Source: an uncultured Lachnospiraceae bacterium (GTDB lineage: Bacteria; Bacillota; Clostridia; Lachnospirales; Lachnospiraceae). Taken from it: 64,000 nt of DNA. Shown piece by piece: positions 42,036 to 51,959 of the stretch. Under the pieces are notes generated by a model, which ran no database searches, had not been told where the DNA came from, and was given only the letters and a program-made list of their open reading frames with translations. The position numbers and the translations under genes were made by a program. Location: contig CAJUGD010000002.1 of the NCBI GenBank assembly GCA_910586205.1, positions 200,353 through 264,352 of the forward strand, in the 5' to 3' direction. Every line of letters starts with the position of its first letter. Within the stretch, counting starts at the first letter, position 1.

Positions 42036-43412
42036 TCATCCCTCCGCTTTCACTTTCCCAATCCTTGCCTTCAACGCTTCCAGCAAGCTGTCCTGGGTTG
42101 CCCGTTTGCTCTGCAGCGCCTCCATCACCAGGGCATCCGCTCCGCAGTCCACTACCAGGTGGTGCACAATCACGTTTTCCTTCTGCCCCTGCCGGTGCAG
42201 CCTGGCATTTGCCTGCTGATATAGTTCCAGAGACCAGTTCAGCCCAAACCACACAATGGTGTTCCCTCCTGCCTGCAGGTTCAACCCATAAGCCGCACTG
42301 GCCGGATGGGCCAGCAGCACCGGAATTTCCCGGTTATTCCATCGGGTAATCGCCTCCGGCCCTTTTAACTCCTCTATCGCCAGGCCGGCATTTCCCAAGC
42401 TCTTTCTAATCCGCTCCCGGTCATGCTGGAAATTATAAAACACCAGCACCGGACGCCTTTGAGCCGCCTCCACGATCTCCCGCAGGGCCTCCAGCTTTTC
42501 CCCATGCACCTCAACTGCCTTTTTCTCCCCGTCATACACAGCCCCATTGCAGAACTGTAAAAGCTTGCCGGATAATACGGCTGCAGAACCGGCGTCCAGG
42601 GTGGACTCGTCTATCTCCAAAAGCATCTCCCTCTCAAACTGCTCATAAGCCTTCCTGGCTCTTGGATTTAAGGCTACATGAACCACATTGTCAATCCGCT
42701 CCGGAAGCTCCAGGTAATCCTTCGCGGACAAACTGATGCAAATGTCCTGAATCCTTTCTTGGATTCTCTCCTCCGCCCCTGGCAATGGTTCGTAGGAAAA
42801 CACCACTTCTCGGTTCCGGGAGGCCGGCGTAAAATACATTTCCCGGTATGCCCCTATTCGCTTCCCCAGCCGTTCCCCTCCATCCAGCAGATAGACCTGG
42901 GACCACAAATCCACCAGACCGTTAGGCGCCGGCGTTCCCGTCAGACCGCAGATCCGGCGGATATGGCTTTTTACCAGACACAGGCTCTTAAACCGCTTTG
43001 CTTGTGGGTTTTTAAAACTAGACAGCTCATCAATCACCACCATGTCGAACGGCCAGTCATTCCGGTAGTAATCCACCAGCCACTGTACGTTGTCCCGGCT
43101 CACCACATACACATCCCCCGGGGAATTTAAGGCGCGAATCCGTTTTTTCAGACTCCCCAGCGCCGGCACAACTCGCAGAAGCTTTAGGTGGTCCCACTTA
43201 CCCGCCTCCCGCGTCCAGGTGTCCTCCGCCACTTTCTTGGGCGCAATCACCAACACTCTGCGGACTGCAAAGCGGTTATACCGCAGGTCATTGATCGCTG
43301 TCAGAGTAATCACAGTTTTGCCAAGGCCCATGTCCAAAAACAACCCCAAAGCCGGTTCAGCAATCAAGCGGTTGATGCAATACCGCTGGTAGTCATGGGG
43401 CACAAACTTCAT
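42036..43412 (-). CDS. SNF2-family DEAD/DEAH helicase
   Basis: 458 residues. Motif I DMGLGKTVITL near residue 28, motif II VVIDELSSFKN near 118, motif III LTGTPAPNGLVDLWSQ, and a C-terminal helicase lobe with QQANARLHRQGQKENVIVHHLV. ATP-dependent DNA translocase; phage copies sit with VRR-NUC nucleases and VirE-type primases. The stop TGA overlaps a candidate ATG for the downstream gene. Confidence 0.92.
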   Translation of the reverse strand: MKFVPHDYQRYCINRLIAEPALGLFLDMGLGKTVITLTAINDLRYNRFAVRRVLVIAPKKVAEDTWTREAGKWDHLKLLRVVPALGSLKKRIRALNSPGDVYVVSRDNVQWLVDYYRNDWPFDMVVIDELSSFKNPQAKRFKSLCLVKSHIRRICGLTGTPAPNGLVDLWSQVYLLDGGERLGKRIGAYREMYFTPASRNREVVFSYEPLPGAEERIQERIQDICISLSAKDYLELPERIDNVVHVALNPRARKAYEQFEREMLLEIDESTLDAGSAAVLSGKLLQFCNGAVYDGEKKAVEVHGEKLEALREIVEAAQRRPVLVFYNFQHDRERIRKSLGNAGLAIEELKGPEAITRWNNREIPVLLAHPASAAYGLNLQAGGNTIVWFGLNWSLELYQQANARLHRQGQKENVIVHHLVVDCGADALVMEALQSKRATQDSLLEALKARIGKVKAEG

Positions 43413-43735
43413 GCCTTCCCCTCCGCTCCTCCCAAATGGGGCCCCTCGCAGGCGCTGGTCTGACAGACAGCCGCTACCACGCCGTCAATCCCCTCCAGAC
43501 TGTCCAATACCCACACACCGCAGCCCAGGCTGAGCAGTTCCCGCATACGCACATGCTGCAGAGGCGTGGGCTTCTTCCCTGGCGCCTTTACCTCCACAAA
43601 GCCGATATGCCCTCCCGGCATCACCACCAGCCGGTCCGGCACTCCGTCATTTCCTGGAGAGACGAATTTATAAGCCTTTCCCCCGGCCCGCTTTACCGCT
43701 TCCCTGAACTTCTCCTCAATCTCTTTCTCTCTCAC
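43409..43735 (-). CDS. VRR-NUC domain nuclease
   Basis: 108 residues from a GTG at 43735 (AGGAGGAT upstream). The PD-(D/E)XK core is GVPDRLVVMPGGHIGFVEVKAPGKKPTPLQ. Such phage nucleases act in replication or recombination with the adjacent helicase. It overlaps the helicase start by 4 bp. Confidence 0.9.
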   Translation of the reverse strand: MREKEIEEKFREAVKRAGGKAYKFVSPGNDGVPDRLVVMPGGHIGFVEVKAPGKKPTPLQHVRMRELLSLGCGVWVLDSLEGIDGVVAAVCQTSACEGPHLGGAEGKA

Positions 43736-43996
43736 ATTGATCCTCCTTCTCTGCCCGGGCAACAAGCCCCTCGCGTGTACGTGCGTACCCTTTTTATTTA
43801 ATTTAAGGGTTTAAAGGGTTATAATACCCTTAATACCCCATATTCTATGTTTATATAGATAAAGAATGTTGCAAATGTAGATATATGGGTTAAACCCGCA
43901 TAAAATAAGGATTTTTTCGGGAACACTCCTCTTGTTCCTTTTTGTTGATTTGTTGCCAGGCTGCTACTTCAAGAATGTTGCATTTGACGTTTATAT
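43736..43996. other. AT-rich intergenic region with repeats
   Basis: No gene. It holds AAGGGT-TATAAT-ACCCTT (43814-43831), a dyad around a -10-like box, and three copies of AAGAATGTT (43862, 43970 and 43999 area), two of them extended to AAGAATGTTGCA. This could be an origin, a regulator site or simple AT-rich spacer within the replication block. Confidence 0.4.
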
Positions 43997-46438
43997 TCAA
44001 GAATGTTCCTCCTCCCGTATCCGGTTAAACCCCCTTTGTTTTCCGTAATAAGGTCCAAAAGGGATTGGACCGCGGCTTCGTTCCCATCCGCCTATCACAG
44101 ACAGAATCGAATTGATTTCATAGGAATCGCTTTTCTTCATCATCTTTAAATCTCCGTTAAAGCATTCACACCAAATCTCTGCCGCACATACCCGGTCCCT
44201 GGAAACCAACTGGTCAGCATCACAGGCGTCCTTTCCAAAATTCCAAAAATCCCTCCGTGCATATAGGTCCTTCCTGTTCCAATCCAAGGTGATCTGCCTT
44301 TCTAGGAACTCACGGATAATCCCTTCTTTCGGATTGCTTTCCATATGCTCCTCCTGCTGCCTTTTTGCCTCTCTGGCATCCTCACCTTCCAGATACAGCT
44401 TTTCCCCACATCTCCACCGGATTACAGCCTCTGCCCAAATCTGATCCACCTCACCTTCAAGCTGAGAGAAAATATGCTTCCTTGGTTTCCTCTCCCCCAG
44501 ATCAACCGGCCAGAACCGTCTGTTTCCTGTCAGATCCCTCAAAATCTCCTTATTGTTAGTAGTTCCCACAATAATACAAGAACGGGGAAACGGTCTTGTA
44601 TGGCGCCCATAGGGCTCCCGATATACGTCCTCTGTTTTACTAAGAAACTGTTTGATCGTATTCATTTCGGATTTATTCATTCCGGCCAATTCTCCGGCCT
44701 CCAGGATCCAGTATCCTTGGATTATTTCTGCGGCTTCTTTTCCCTCAAAAGTACTTAAGCTGTCTGAATACCAATCCATCCCCAACACACGAAAAAAGGT
44801 GCTTTTCCCCAATCCTTGAGGACCGGATAATATAAGCATAGAATCGAATTTCACTCCGGAAGTCATGGCCCTGGCTACTGCTGCCGTCAAGGTTTTTCTG
44901 GTCACAGCCCTCACATAAGGGCTGTCCTCTGCCCCAAAATAATCAATTAAAAGGGTGTCAAGCCGTGGTATATTATCCCATACCAGCCTTCTCAGATACT
45001 CCTGGAGTCTGTTGACCCGGTGGGACACCGCATAAACTGCCATGGCATCTAATATATTACTCTTTCCGGTTATTCCGTATACTTTCTCCAGATAATGCCT
45101 CATTCCGGCATCATCCTGTTCTTCCCACGCACGCGGCTTTTGATACCGCTTTTCCACATCCCACGGCATAGGTTCCCCTGCCACGGGGCGGTTGGCAAAA
45201 TCATCATGCCAAAAACGCCCATAAAGCCGATTATCATGGTTTAATATAGTCAGTACATTGTCAATGGTGTTCAGTGGTTTCCCGGTCCTGGAATGGCATT
45301 TCAGCATCCCCATCCAGTCCAGATCTTCGGGCTCCTGAGGTTCTAAGCGGGCCATAGGCATGGCCGCAAACTCCTCCTGGGCCTTCTCATACCGTTCCGC
45401 CGTAACTAGCTTTGCCACCGGCCCCAGACCGGAAGCAAACTCACACATAGCCTGGAACGACGGAAGCTGGGTTACCGGCGTATCCGGCTTTGCCTCCCCA
45501 TCCTCCTCCCCAAACTTATGCAGCCGCACCAGATCAAACGCATTGCACAGCTTTCCTGACGCTGGATCCGTGGCATGATGGCTGTATAGGAAATTCCCGC
45601 CCTCATACAGCACTGCCCCTCCTACGGTCGTTCCCCCGCTATAGGTATACCGTTCCTCCCCGCATGGCACATAGGCGTCCGGAATAAACTCCGCAATCGC
45701 CTCTGGGATGGTATAGGTACGGCAAAACGCTCCTACCACCCCCTGCTTCTCCAACGGGTTCCCCTGCTTCTTGGCCGACCGATCCCGCAGCTTTGCCGCG
45801 CCCGGCACCTCTGGCCACTCCGATACATTCCTCCAGTCCTGATACAGCCCCAGCATCCCGGCTCGTGACAAAAACGGCTTATCCCCATAGAAAAACACAT
45901 ACTCACTGTCCCGGCTGCACCCTGGCCAATACATCAGCCGAACCGGCTCAAAGGTAGTCGGGTCAAACATGGGCATTCCTAAAAAGGATGCCGCCTTCCT
46001 GGCAATCGGCTCATACTCCTCCACACTGCAGGGTTCATCCAAAGGGAAAATAATCCGCAGCCTGGGAGCCGCAGGCTCATGCTTTCTGGTGGAATATACT
46101 GCATAGGCACACCCCATTGAATCCAAAACCGTCAGCACCCTCTGAGTCCCTCCGGCCGGGATATTGTCCGCATCCAGTGTCACCAGATGCCTGGGTCCCG
46201 CGTTCTGACTGCGTCTGGCCTTCCCAGTCAACTCCCCGCCCACAAACCCTCCGATATCCTTTAAGCTGTCCTGGCCGGACTTGGAAAGTCCCCGGTACTC
46301 CTCATACGATTCCCGGGTCCTTACCGGCATGGATACTCGCCGGACAAAATCCGACCACAGAAGCTCCTGCTGCTGCCAGCTCATGGATTTTCGGCTGGCC
46401 CCGGTAGAGATCCGTATGGTCCGGTCATTGATGAACAT
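43997..46438 (-). CDS. VirE-type primase/helicase protein
   Basis: 813 residues from the ATG at 46438 (AAAAGGAG upstream). N-terminal primase-polymerase-like part with HLVTLDADNIPAGG near residue 90; C-terminal virulence-associated E P-loop ATPase with LILSGPQGLGKSTFFRVLG near 540 and IIVGTTNNKEILRDLTGNRRFWPVDL. It should prime and unwind DNA for phage replication beside the polymerase gene. Confidence 0.93.
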   Translation of the reverse strand: MFINDRTIRISTGASRKSMSWQQQELLWSDFVRRVSMPVRTRESYEEYRGLSKSGQDSLKDIGGFVGGELTGKARRSQNAGPRHLVTLDADNIPAGGTQRVLTVLDSMGCAYAVYSTRKHEPAAPRLRIIFPLDEPCSVEEYEPIARKAASFLGMPMFDPTTFEPVRLMYWPGCSRDSEYVFFYGDKPFLSRAGMLGLYQDWRNVSEWPEVPGAAKLRDRSAKKQGNPLEKQGVVGAFCRTYTIPEAIAEFIPDAYVPCGEERYTYSGGTTVGGAVLYEGGNFLYSHHATDPASGKLCNAFDLVRLHKFGEEDGEAKPDTPVTQLPSFQAMCEFASGLGPVAKLVTAERYEKAQEEFAAMPMARLEPQEPEDLDWMGMLKCHSRTGKPLNTIDNVLTILNHDNRLYGRFWHDDFANRPVAGEPMPWDVEKRYQKPRAWEEQDDAGMRHYLEKVYGITGKSNILDAMAVYAVSHRVNRLQEYLRRLVWDNIPRLDTLLIDYFGAEDSPYVRAVTRKTLTAAVARAMTSGVKFDSMLILSGPQGLGKSTFFRVLGMDWYSDSLSTFEGKEAAEIIQGYWILEAGELAGMNKSEMNTIKQFLSKTEDVYREPYGRHTRPFPRSCIIVGTTNNKEILRDLTGNRRFWPVDLGERKPRKHIFSQLEGEVDQIWAEAVIRWRCGEKLYLEGEDAREAKRQQEEHMESNPKEGIIREFLERQITLDWNRKDLYARRDFWNFGKDACDADQLVSRDRVCAAEIWCECFNGDLKMMKKSDSYEINSILSVIGGWERSRGPIPFGPYYGKQRGFNRIREEEHS

Positions 46439-46442
46439 GGCT

Positions 46443-48407
46443 TTACTCCTTTTTATAATAATCTCCCACAAAACCGTCTGCATTCAGCGGCAGTCCCGCC
46501 GCCCACGGCGGCGCCTGGCACATGAGCTGGATCGCCTCCTCCAGACTCTGCCCTCCGCCTTCCAAAATCTCCAGCGCCACCTCATCATGGATATGGAAAC
46601 AAATCCGATATCCCGCGCTTTGCAGGTTCATCATAGCGTTGGCCAGGCAGTCTCTTGCCACTGCCTGCACAATATTTTCCGTCAGCTTTCCCCCATAAGT
46701 CTGTATCATTCCCCACTTATGGCTTTTCTGATCCATTCCTTTATAATAAATCCGCTTCCGGTTCCGCTCATCTGACGCCAGGCTGGGCTCCACATAAGAC
46801 AGACTTCTCCCGCTGGGGAGCTGCACCATCATTCGTCCTGCATCCCGATAAAAGGATACCCCACAAGGCAAAGACGCTGCTGCCCCGGTTTCAATGCAGT
46901 CCAAGGCATACCTCTCCACTGCATACCAGAAATCCTGTATCCTCCGGTTGGAAGCCCGCCATCTCCTCACAATGTCTGGCAGATCCTCCTCCTTTATCCC
47001 CATCTGCAAAGCTCCCATCTGCACCAGCGCTCCTGCAGCTCCCTGGTACCCTAAAGCCAACTCCGCAATCTTCCCTTTTGCACGGAGAGCATATTCCGGG
47101 TTCCCCTTCCGTATTTTCTCCACCGGCACCCCAAACATAGCGCCTGCGGAAGCCTCATAAATCATTCCATGGGTACGGAACACTTCAAGCCTCCATTCCT
47201 CCCCGGCCAGCCAAGCAAGCACTCTCGCTTCAATGGCCGAAAAATCAGCCACAGCAAAGCGGTATCCCTCCCCTGGCACAAAAGCAGTGCGGATTAATTG
47301 GGATAAGACATCCGGCACATTTCCATAAATAGTCTTTAATGCCTCCACCTTCTGCTTTTTCACCAATTCCCGCGCCGTATCCAAACTTTCAATGTAATTT
47401 CTGGGGAGGTTTTGAATTTGCACCAGGCGCCCGGCCCATCTCCCGGTCCGCTGCCCGCCGTAGAACTGCAAAAGCCCTCGCACCCTTCCATCGTCACATA
47501 CTGCTGCTTTCATGGCCTCATATTTCTTTATGCTAGTTTTCGACAGCTCCTGCCGAATCTTCAGCATCTTCTTCACATCCGGGTTGGGCCCGTCCGCCTC
47601 CAGAAGCTCCGCCACAGTCTGCTTGTCCAGGCTTTCCACTTCAATATCCGCGTTATCCTGGATCCATTGTTTAAGCTGCGCCACGGAATTAGGATTATCC
47701 AGCCCTGTGATCTCCCGGGCTTCCTCCTCCAGAGCATCCGTCATATGGTCACTGACTGCCAATGCCCCGTTTACAAAATCCATATCCAATGCCACTCCGT
47801 TGATGTTAATGTCCTGGTCCAGCGCCCATAGGCAGCGCTCCTGTGCCGGTACAGGATATCCTTTCAACCTTCCGGCAACTTCCCGCTCTGTCACCACATC
47901 CCGCATACAGTACTCTTTAAAAAGCTGCCATTTTTCCGGTGAATGCTCCGGCAAATTTCTCCTTCTCCCGCCGTTCCTCTTTGTGGGGGCGCACGGGGTA
48001 CAGAAATATCGCACCAGCGCTTTTCCTTCCGCCATTTTCCTTCTATCCTCAGAAATGCCCATTGCCTTTCCTACGGCGTCTAAACCACCGGCATAACCAC
48101 AATACCAGGCATGTACCATAGAACAATTCCATTGATCCAGGAAGGTTTTATAATACCGGCTTAAACAATAATACTCAAAAGCGGCATTGAAAGCAGTTTT
48201 TTTAACATCCGGATTCCCTAAATCCAGTATCACCGGATACGGGATACTCTCTCCCTGCAGAAGATCCGCTATCTGTACAGGCCCTTCATCATACTGCCAG
48301 GCAAATAAGAGGATCTCAAAGTCCGGAGACTGTACATAACGGTACAGCCCGGACTTCTGAAGCTTTACACTGCTATAAGTTTCCAAGTCAATGCTTAAGG
48401 TCCTCAA
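46443..48407 (-). CDS. Family A DNA polymerase with 3'-5' exonuclease domain
   Basis: 654 residues. Exonuclease motif I is SIDLETYSSV at residue 5. Polymerase motif A FAVADFSAIEARVLAWLAGE near 375, motif B RAKGKIAELALGYQGAAGAL, motif C CFHIHDEVALEI near 610. Replicative polymerase of the phage. It ends 4 bp before the VirE-type ATG. Confidence 0.95.
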   Translation of the reverse strand: MRTLSIDLETYSSVKLQKSGLYRYVQSPDFEILLFAWQYDEGPVQIADLLQGESIPYPVILDLGNPDVKKTAFNAAFEYYCLSRYYKTFLDQWNCSMVHAWYCGYAGGLDAVGKAMGISEDRRKMAEGKALVRYFCTPCAPTKRNGGRRRNLPEHSPEKWQLFKEYCMRDVVTEREVAGRLKGYPVPAQERCLWALDQDININGVALDMDFVNGALAVSDHMTDALEEEAREITGLDNPNSVAQLKQWIQDNADIEVESLDKQTVAELLEADGPNPDVKKMLKIRQELSKTSIKKYEAMKAAVCDDGRVRGLLQFYGGQRTGRWAGRLVQIQNLPRNYIESLDTARELVKKQKVEALKTIYGNVPDVLSQLIRTAFVPGEGYRFAVADFSAIEARVLAWLAGEEWRLEVFRTHGMIYEASAGAMFGVPVEKIRKGNPEYALRAKGKIAELALGYQGAAGALVQMGALQMGIKEEDLPDIVRRWRASNRRIQDFWYAVERYALDCIETGAAASLPCGVSFYRDAGRMMVQLPSGRSLSYVEPSLASDERNRKRIYYKGMDQKSHKWGMIQTYGGKLTENIVQAVARDCLANAMMNLQSAGYRICFHIHDEVALEILEGGGQSLEEAIQLMCQAPPWAAGLPLNADGFVGDYYKKE

Positions 48408-49195
48408 ATCCCCATCACTCCCCCATAAAGCGGCATCCCGGTCACTGGATCTGTAGCAGGAGCTGACGGTACGGTTCCTGCTGGCGGAAGGCCAAAGGCA
48501 TAGCCTGGAGAGTTCAGGAAAGTACCTCCATAACCCGCAGACGCGGCACCGGCGCCTGGTGGAACAGGGCCATATCCAGGAGATTGAGGCTGTCCCCCAT
48601 ATCCTCCGGATGGCGCAGGCGCCTGTCCAGGCGGAGTAGATCCCAACATCATGCCATACGTTGACGCCCCATTCCAGACATTTTTCCCTCCAAAATCCTC
48701 CTCCGGGGTCGTCCGTCCGGACAGCGGTTCCCCGTCTGCGATCTTCTGCAGGTTATTCAGGCCACATCCCACGCCTCGGTTCCCGTTCTGGTTATAAGCA
48801 AAAAAATTCACGGAAGCACGCGCATAACATCCGGAATAGAACCCATTAGGATCCAGAATCGGCTGGATATCCGAGTCTACCACGGAAGGCCGCACTTTGC
48901 TGGATGCACGCACCACCCAGCATCCCCGGCACTCCTCCCCAAACGGTTCCCCGTTATCTTTCACCCCATCCCCGTCATACAACGGCAATTTGGGTCTTGC
49001 CGGCTTCTGCCCGCCAAACACTTTCTGCACCCCGTCCTCAAGTGCCTGATTTATGGCAGCACAGATAGCCTGATAAGACACCTGATCGGATTTAGCAAAT
49101 AACATCGTAATCTGATATTTCGGCTCCCCGCCTCCTTGCGGGGCCTGCGGCTGAAACACATGGGCATAGCTTGCCCGAAATACACCTGTTATCAT
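48404..49195 (-). CDS. DUF2815 single-strand-binding-type protein
   Basis: 263 residues. The N-terminal OB-fold-like part (MITGVFRASYAHVFQPQAPQ, SDQVSYQAICAAINQALEDGV, GCYARASVNFFAYNQNGNRGVGCGLNNLQKI) is typical of DUF2815, thought to be the phage SSB. The C-terminal 80 residues are Gly/Pro-rich. It overlaps the polymerase by 4 bp. Confidence 0.88.
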   Translation of the reverse strand: MITGVFRASYAHVFQPQAPQGGGEPKYQITMLFAKSDQVSYQAICAAINQALEDGVQKVFGGQKPARPKLPLYDGDGVKDNGEPFGEECRGCWVVRASSKVRPSVVDSDIQPILDPNGFYSGCYARASVNFFAYNQNGNRGVGCGLNNLQKIADGEPLSGRTTPEEDFGGKNVWNGASTYGMMLGSTPPGQAPAPSGGYGGQPQSPGYGPVPPGAGAASAGYGGTFLNSPGYAFGLPPAGTVPSAPATDPVTGMPLYGGVMGI

Positions 49196-50418
49196 GGCTG
49201 GTCTCCTTTCTTATAAGCGTTTGCCCCGCCGAAATCCTCCTCCGGCGTACTGTCTTTTACATAGGCCGGGCGCTTATCTTCCTCAGGGGCCAGCGTAGGC
49301 GCCCCCTTGGGCTTTTCAATAAACGGGGCAAGGATTGTATTGTATTCTTCCCTCGTAATCAGCTTCTCCGCCTCTGTCAACGGCAAAGGAACCTGCTCAT
49401 AGAACATGGCCTTCTTATACCCAGCCTTTACCAGAGCCCCATAAGCCGCTTTAGGGTCTGTCAGGCTCCGGTTGCTCCTTCCTTCCACCAGCTTCCATCC
49501 AGGCACCGCCTCCCCGCCAAGTAGCTTTGCCAGCGCTGCCTTTTTCACCTTCTTAATCCAGGGTTCCGCCATGATAAGAAGGGGCAGAAGCGTTCCGATT
49601 TCCTCATTAGTTAAAAGCGCCTCATTTTTCATCTTTCCGGTGGCCGGATCCACCTGTGCCTGCAGAACCGGGGCATTGGCGTCTGCACGCGCCCTGCAAG
49701 TCCCGGCCGCACAGCAGAAACAGTCGTCACACCATTTCCCCTGCTGAAACTCCCCTCCTCCTATATAAGCCTTCTGAGCTGCCGGTCTGACCACAGACTC
49801 CGCCCAGGCATTCAGGTCCTGGATCGAGGTAGTCCATTTGGAAAAGTTTTTTACACGGGGCTGCACAATATGGAAATGCACTGTATCAATGGGGAAAATC
49901 AGATCATATGCCTGCAAAGCGCCCAAAGCATACAATGCCATCTGACAGTTTCCTTCCGCCTCCACAACAATTCCTTTTCCATATTTAAAATCCACAACAT
50001 GCAGTTCCGTACCATACATCATAATACAGTCCGCTGTCCCAAATCCTTCCGGTGCAAGGTAACTATAGTCCACTCGCTTCTCCACCGCTATGTATGGGGC
50101 GGACGGATATTGGTACGCGATTTGCTGCACATAGTCCCTGTACTCATCGGTGTACCGTTCCATCTCCGCGCTAAAACAGGATTCCTTCCTTAATTTGTTT
50201 AACCCAGCCTTATAGTCCTTCTCCGACATCCCCGGCTCCAGGAACAGCTTCCTCAGCTTCCACTCACAAAACTGGTGAGCCAGGGTTCCTTCCTCTGCCG
50301 CTTCCGATGTTTCCTGGGCAAACTGTTCCCGGAGGCGGGCAGAAGGCGGACAGTGAATCCACTGCTTTGCGCTGGAGGCGGAAAGGAGGGCATGGGCCCT
50401 TTCTGTCGGGGCCGTCAT
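49192..50418 (-). CDS. DUF2800 RecB-like nuclease
   Basis: 408 residues. PD-(D/E)XK core GTADCIMMYGTELHVVDFKYGKG near residue 125, and a cysteine cluster CDDCFCCAAGTCRARAD typical of Fe-S RecB/AddB-type nucleases. Phage DUF2800 proteins sit beside DUF2815 and are likely recombination exonucleases. Overlaps neighbours by 4 bp on both sides. Confidence 0.88.
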   Translation of the reverse strand: MTAPTERAHALLSASSAKQWIHCPPSARLREQFAQETSEAAEEGTLAHQFCEWKLRKLFLEPGMSEKDYKAGLNKLRKESCFSAEMERYTDEYRDYVQQIAYQYPSAPYIAVEKRVDYSYLAPEGFGTADCIMMYGTELHVVDFKYGKGIVVEAEGNCQMALYALGALQAYDLIFPIDTVHFHIVQPRVKNFSKWTTSIQDLNAWAESVVRPAAQKAYIGGGEFQQGKWCDDCFCCAAGTCRARADANAPVLQAQVDPATGKMKNEALLTNEEIGTLLPLLIMAEPWIKKVKKAALAKLLGGEAVPGWKLVEGRSNRSLTDPKAAYGALVKAGYKKAMFYEQVPLPLTEAEKLITREEYNTILAPFIEKPKGAPTLAPEEDKRPAYVKDSTPEEDFGGANAYKKGDQP

Positions 50419-50909
50419 AGATTAGCCCCCAGCATCCGAAGCTGAGTTGCCAATGCCCCATACTGCTCCTTAGGCACCTGCATTAAAGATCCCGCCCCGA
50501 ACTGGGATAAAACCTGCATGACCTGCGGCTGCTTCCCCTGATCCACAAGGCCCGTCATGGCCACCGCAATCTGATCCTGGGTATACGCGGGAGCCGGGGC
50601 CGTAGTGGGAACCGGCCCGGACATGCCCGGCAAGTTTGCCGGTGCGCCAGCTGAAGGAAACGATCCTCCTGGCAAGTTTGTCGGTGCACCGCCTGAAGGA
50701 AACGAACCTCCTGGCAAGTTTGCCGATGCGCTTTGCTGCACCGGGGCTGTAGGCACACCGGTTGGATAGTCTCCGGAAACTGCCGGAGCATCTGCCTGTT
50801 TTTTATAACTCAGGTTTGCCGTTACCCCGCTGGTTCCCATTGCACGGGCCAGGCTTTGGATCGCCTCTGCGATTCCCTCAAGTCCACTGATATTAACGGA
50901 TACTGTCAT
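50415..50909 (-). CDS. Phage early protein with repeated Pro/Gly linker
   Basis: 164 residues. A short N-terminal helix (VNISGLEGIAEAIQSLARAM), a linker with two or three copies of NLPGGSFPSGGAP, and a C-terminal domain (AVAMTGLVDQGKQPQVMQVLSQFGAGSLMQVP). The linker repeats are near-identical in DNA and prone to copy-number change. Function unknown. Confidence 0.75.
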   Translation of the reverse strand: MTVSVNISGLEGIAEAIQSLARAMGTSGVTANLSYKKQADAPAVSGDYPTGVPTAPVQQSASANLPGGSFPSGGAPTNLPGGSFPSAGAPANLPGMSGPVPTTAPAPAYTQDQIAVAMTGLVDQGKQPQVMQVLSQFGAGSLMQVPKEQYGALATQLRMLGANL

Positions 50910-50974
50910 ACTTTTCTTCCTCTCTTTCTTGATTTTCTTTCAAAATCCCTTTATAATGGAAAAGTAATATGCTT

Positions 50975-51256
50975 TTACAATTCTATCATTTCCCCGGCTG
51001 CTCTCTTTGCCGGGGTTTTTGTTTTCCCGGTAGTCTTAAGCCGGGTCATGTACTCACAGCACTCCCAGCTCCTTAACTGTTCGTCAATCATCATTCCGGC
51101 CCCAAAACTCATTACTGCCTGAAACATCTGCTCCATGGTGTAAGCCTGGAAGGGCCTTACCCCATCCGGAGTAGTATAATCCCGCCATACATCCAGCATC
51201 AGGCGCAGACGGTCCATCTGCTGATGGCTGAGGTTGTATTCTACACTCATCTGCAT
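50975..51256 (-). CDS. Phage early hypothetical protein
   Basis: 93 residues (MQMSVEYNLSHQQMDRLRLM...). It begins 5 bp after the stop of the 47-aa gene and is probably coupled to it, since the nearest strong site GGAGGAG is 17 bp away. Function unknown. Confidence 0.65.
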   Translation of the reverse strand: MQMSVEYNLSHQQMDRLRLMLDVWRDYTTPDGVRPFQAYTMEQMFQAVMSFGAGMMIDEQLRSWECCEYMTRLKTTGKTKTPAKRAAGEMIEL

Positions 51257-51261
51257 CTGTG

Positions 51262-51405
51262 CTATGGCTGTCTCCTCCTTTCCCGTCTTCTCATCCCCAA
51301 CGGCCCTTGCACTCCCTGCTGGTATTTCAGGAACCGGGCCTGCCGCTGCGCTGCGGCTTGTCCGCTATGTACCCGATCAAACTTCACAACACGCTCCTTT
51401 GCCAT
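51262..51405 (-). CDS. Small basic phage protein
   Basis: 47 residues, Arg- and Gln-rich (MAKERVVKFDRVHSGQAAAQ...). AGGAGGAAGC precedes the ATG at 51405. Could bind nucleic acid by composition. It lies in the early leftward operon. Confidence 0.6.
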   Translation of the reverse strand: MAKERVVKFDRVHSGQAAAQRQARFLKYQQGVQGPLGMRRRERRRQP

Positions 51406-51424
51406 ATAGCTTCCTCCTCTCACT

Positions 51425-51574
51425 TTATAGTAGTAAAAAAACCAAAATCATCAAAATCCCGCAAAAAACAGCCAGGGCTGCCACCCACCTCTCCAGCATC
51501 CGGATGTACCGGGCCTGCCTCTGTCCGGGAGTCAGGTACACTTTCCCGGTTGGTATGAATTTCAAATCCTTCAT
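51425..51574 (-). CDS. Small membrane protein
   Basis: 49 residues from the ATG at 51574 (GGAGGGGA upstream): a basic front (KFIPTGKVYLTPGQRQARYI) and a C-terminal membrane helix WVAALAVFCGILMILVFLLL. Function unknown. Confidence 0.65.
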   Translation of the reverse strand: MKDLKFIPTGKVYLTPGQRQARYIRMLERWVAALAVFCGILMILVFLLL

Positions 51575-51608
51575 TTCCCCTCCTGCCGGCTTGTCCAGCC
51601 TCCCGCTC

Positions 51609-51728
51609 TTAGGCGGGCTCCTTTTTATCATTTTCATCCTCTGACGGGATAATACGATAACTAATTTTTGCGTTCTCCTGATCTTCTAAAAGATGTATTA
51701 AAATAGCAACAATCCTTTCCAGGTCCAT
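51609..51728 (-). CDS. Small acidic phage protein
   Basis: 39 residues (MDLERIVAILIHLLEDQENA...) with GGAGGGG upstream of the ATG at 51728. Part of the leftward early operon. Function unknown. Confidence 0.6.
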   Translation of the reverse strand: MDLERIVAILIHLLEDQENAKISYRIIPSEDENDKKEPA

Positions 51729-51811
51729 CTTATCCCCTCCTCTCCTTTGGTAAAGGATATGCACATCTGCCTGTACTTGTTTCCTGTTTTTACAGAAGCC
51801 CTCCGTCAGTA

Positions 51812-51952
51812 TCAAACTTTGCTTACTGGCGAAATCTTACCTTGATAAACTTTATCTGCTATTTCTCGATAAGTTTCAATATCCTTTTGGGATAAACACA
51901 GGGGCTGCTTCCCGCCAGAAGCGGTCTTTTTCTTTTTATGCTTCTTGCTCAA
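51812..51952 (-). CDS. Small leftward gene a (TTG start), basic KKHKKKK protein
   Basis: 46 residues. An in-frame TGA lies 9 nt upstream of TTG at 51952, and AAGGAGGTGA (a perfect 10-nt anti-16S match) lies before it. The only usable start in the proper range is TTG. The N-terminus KKHKKKKTASGGK is shared with gene e. Basic, helical second half. Function unknown. Confidence 0.6.
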   Translation of the reverse strand: MSKKHKKKKTASGGKQPLCLSQKDIETYREIADKVYQGKISPVSKV

Positions 51953-51959
51953 CCTCTCT

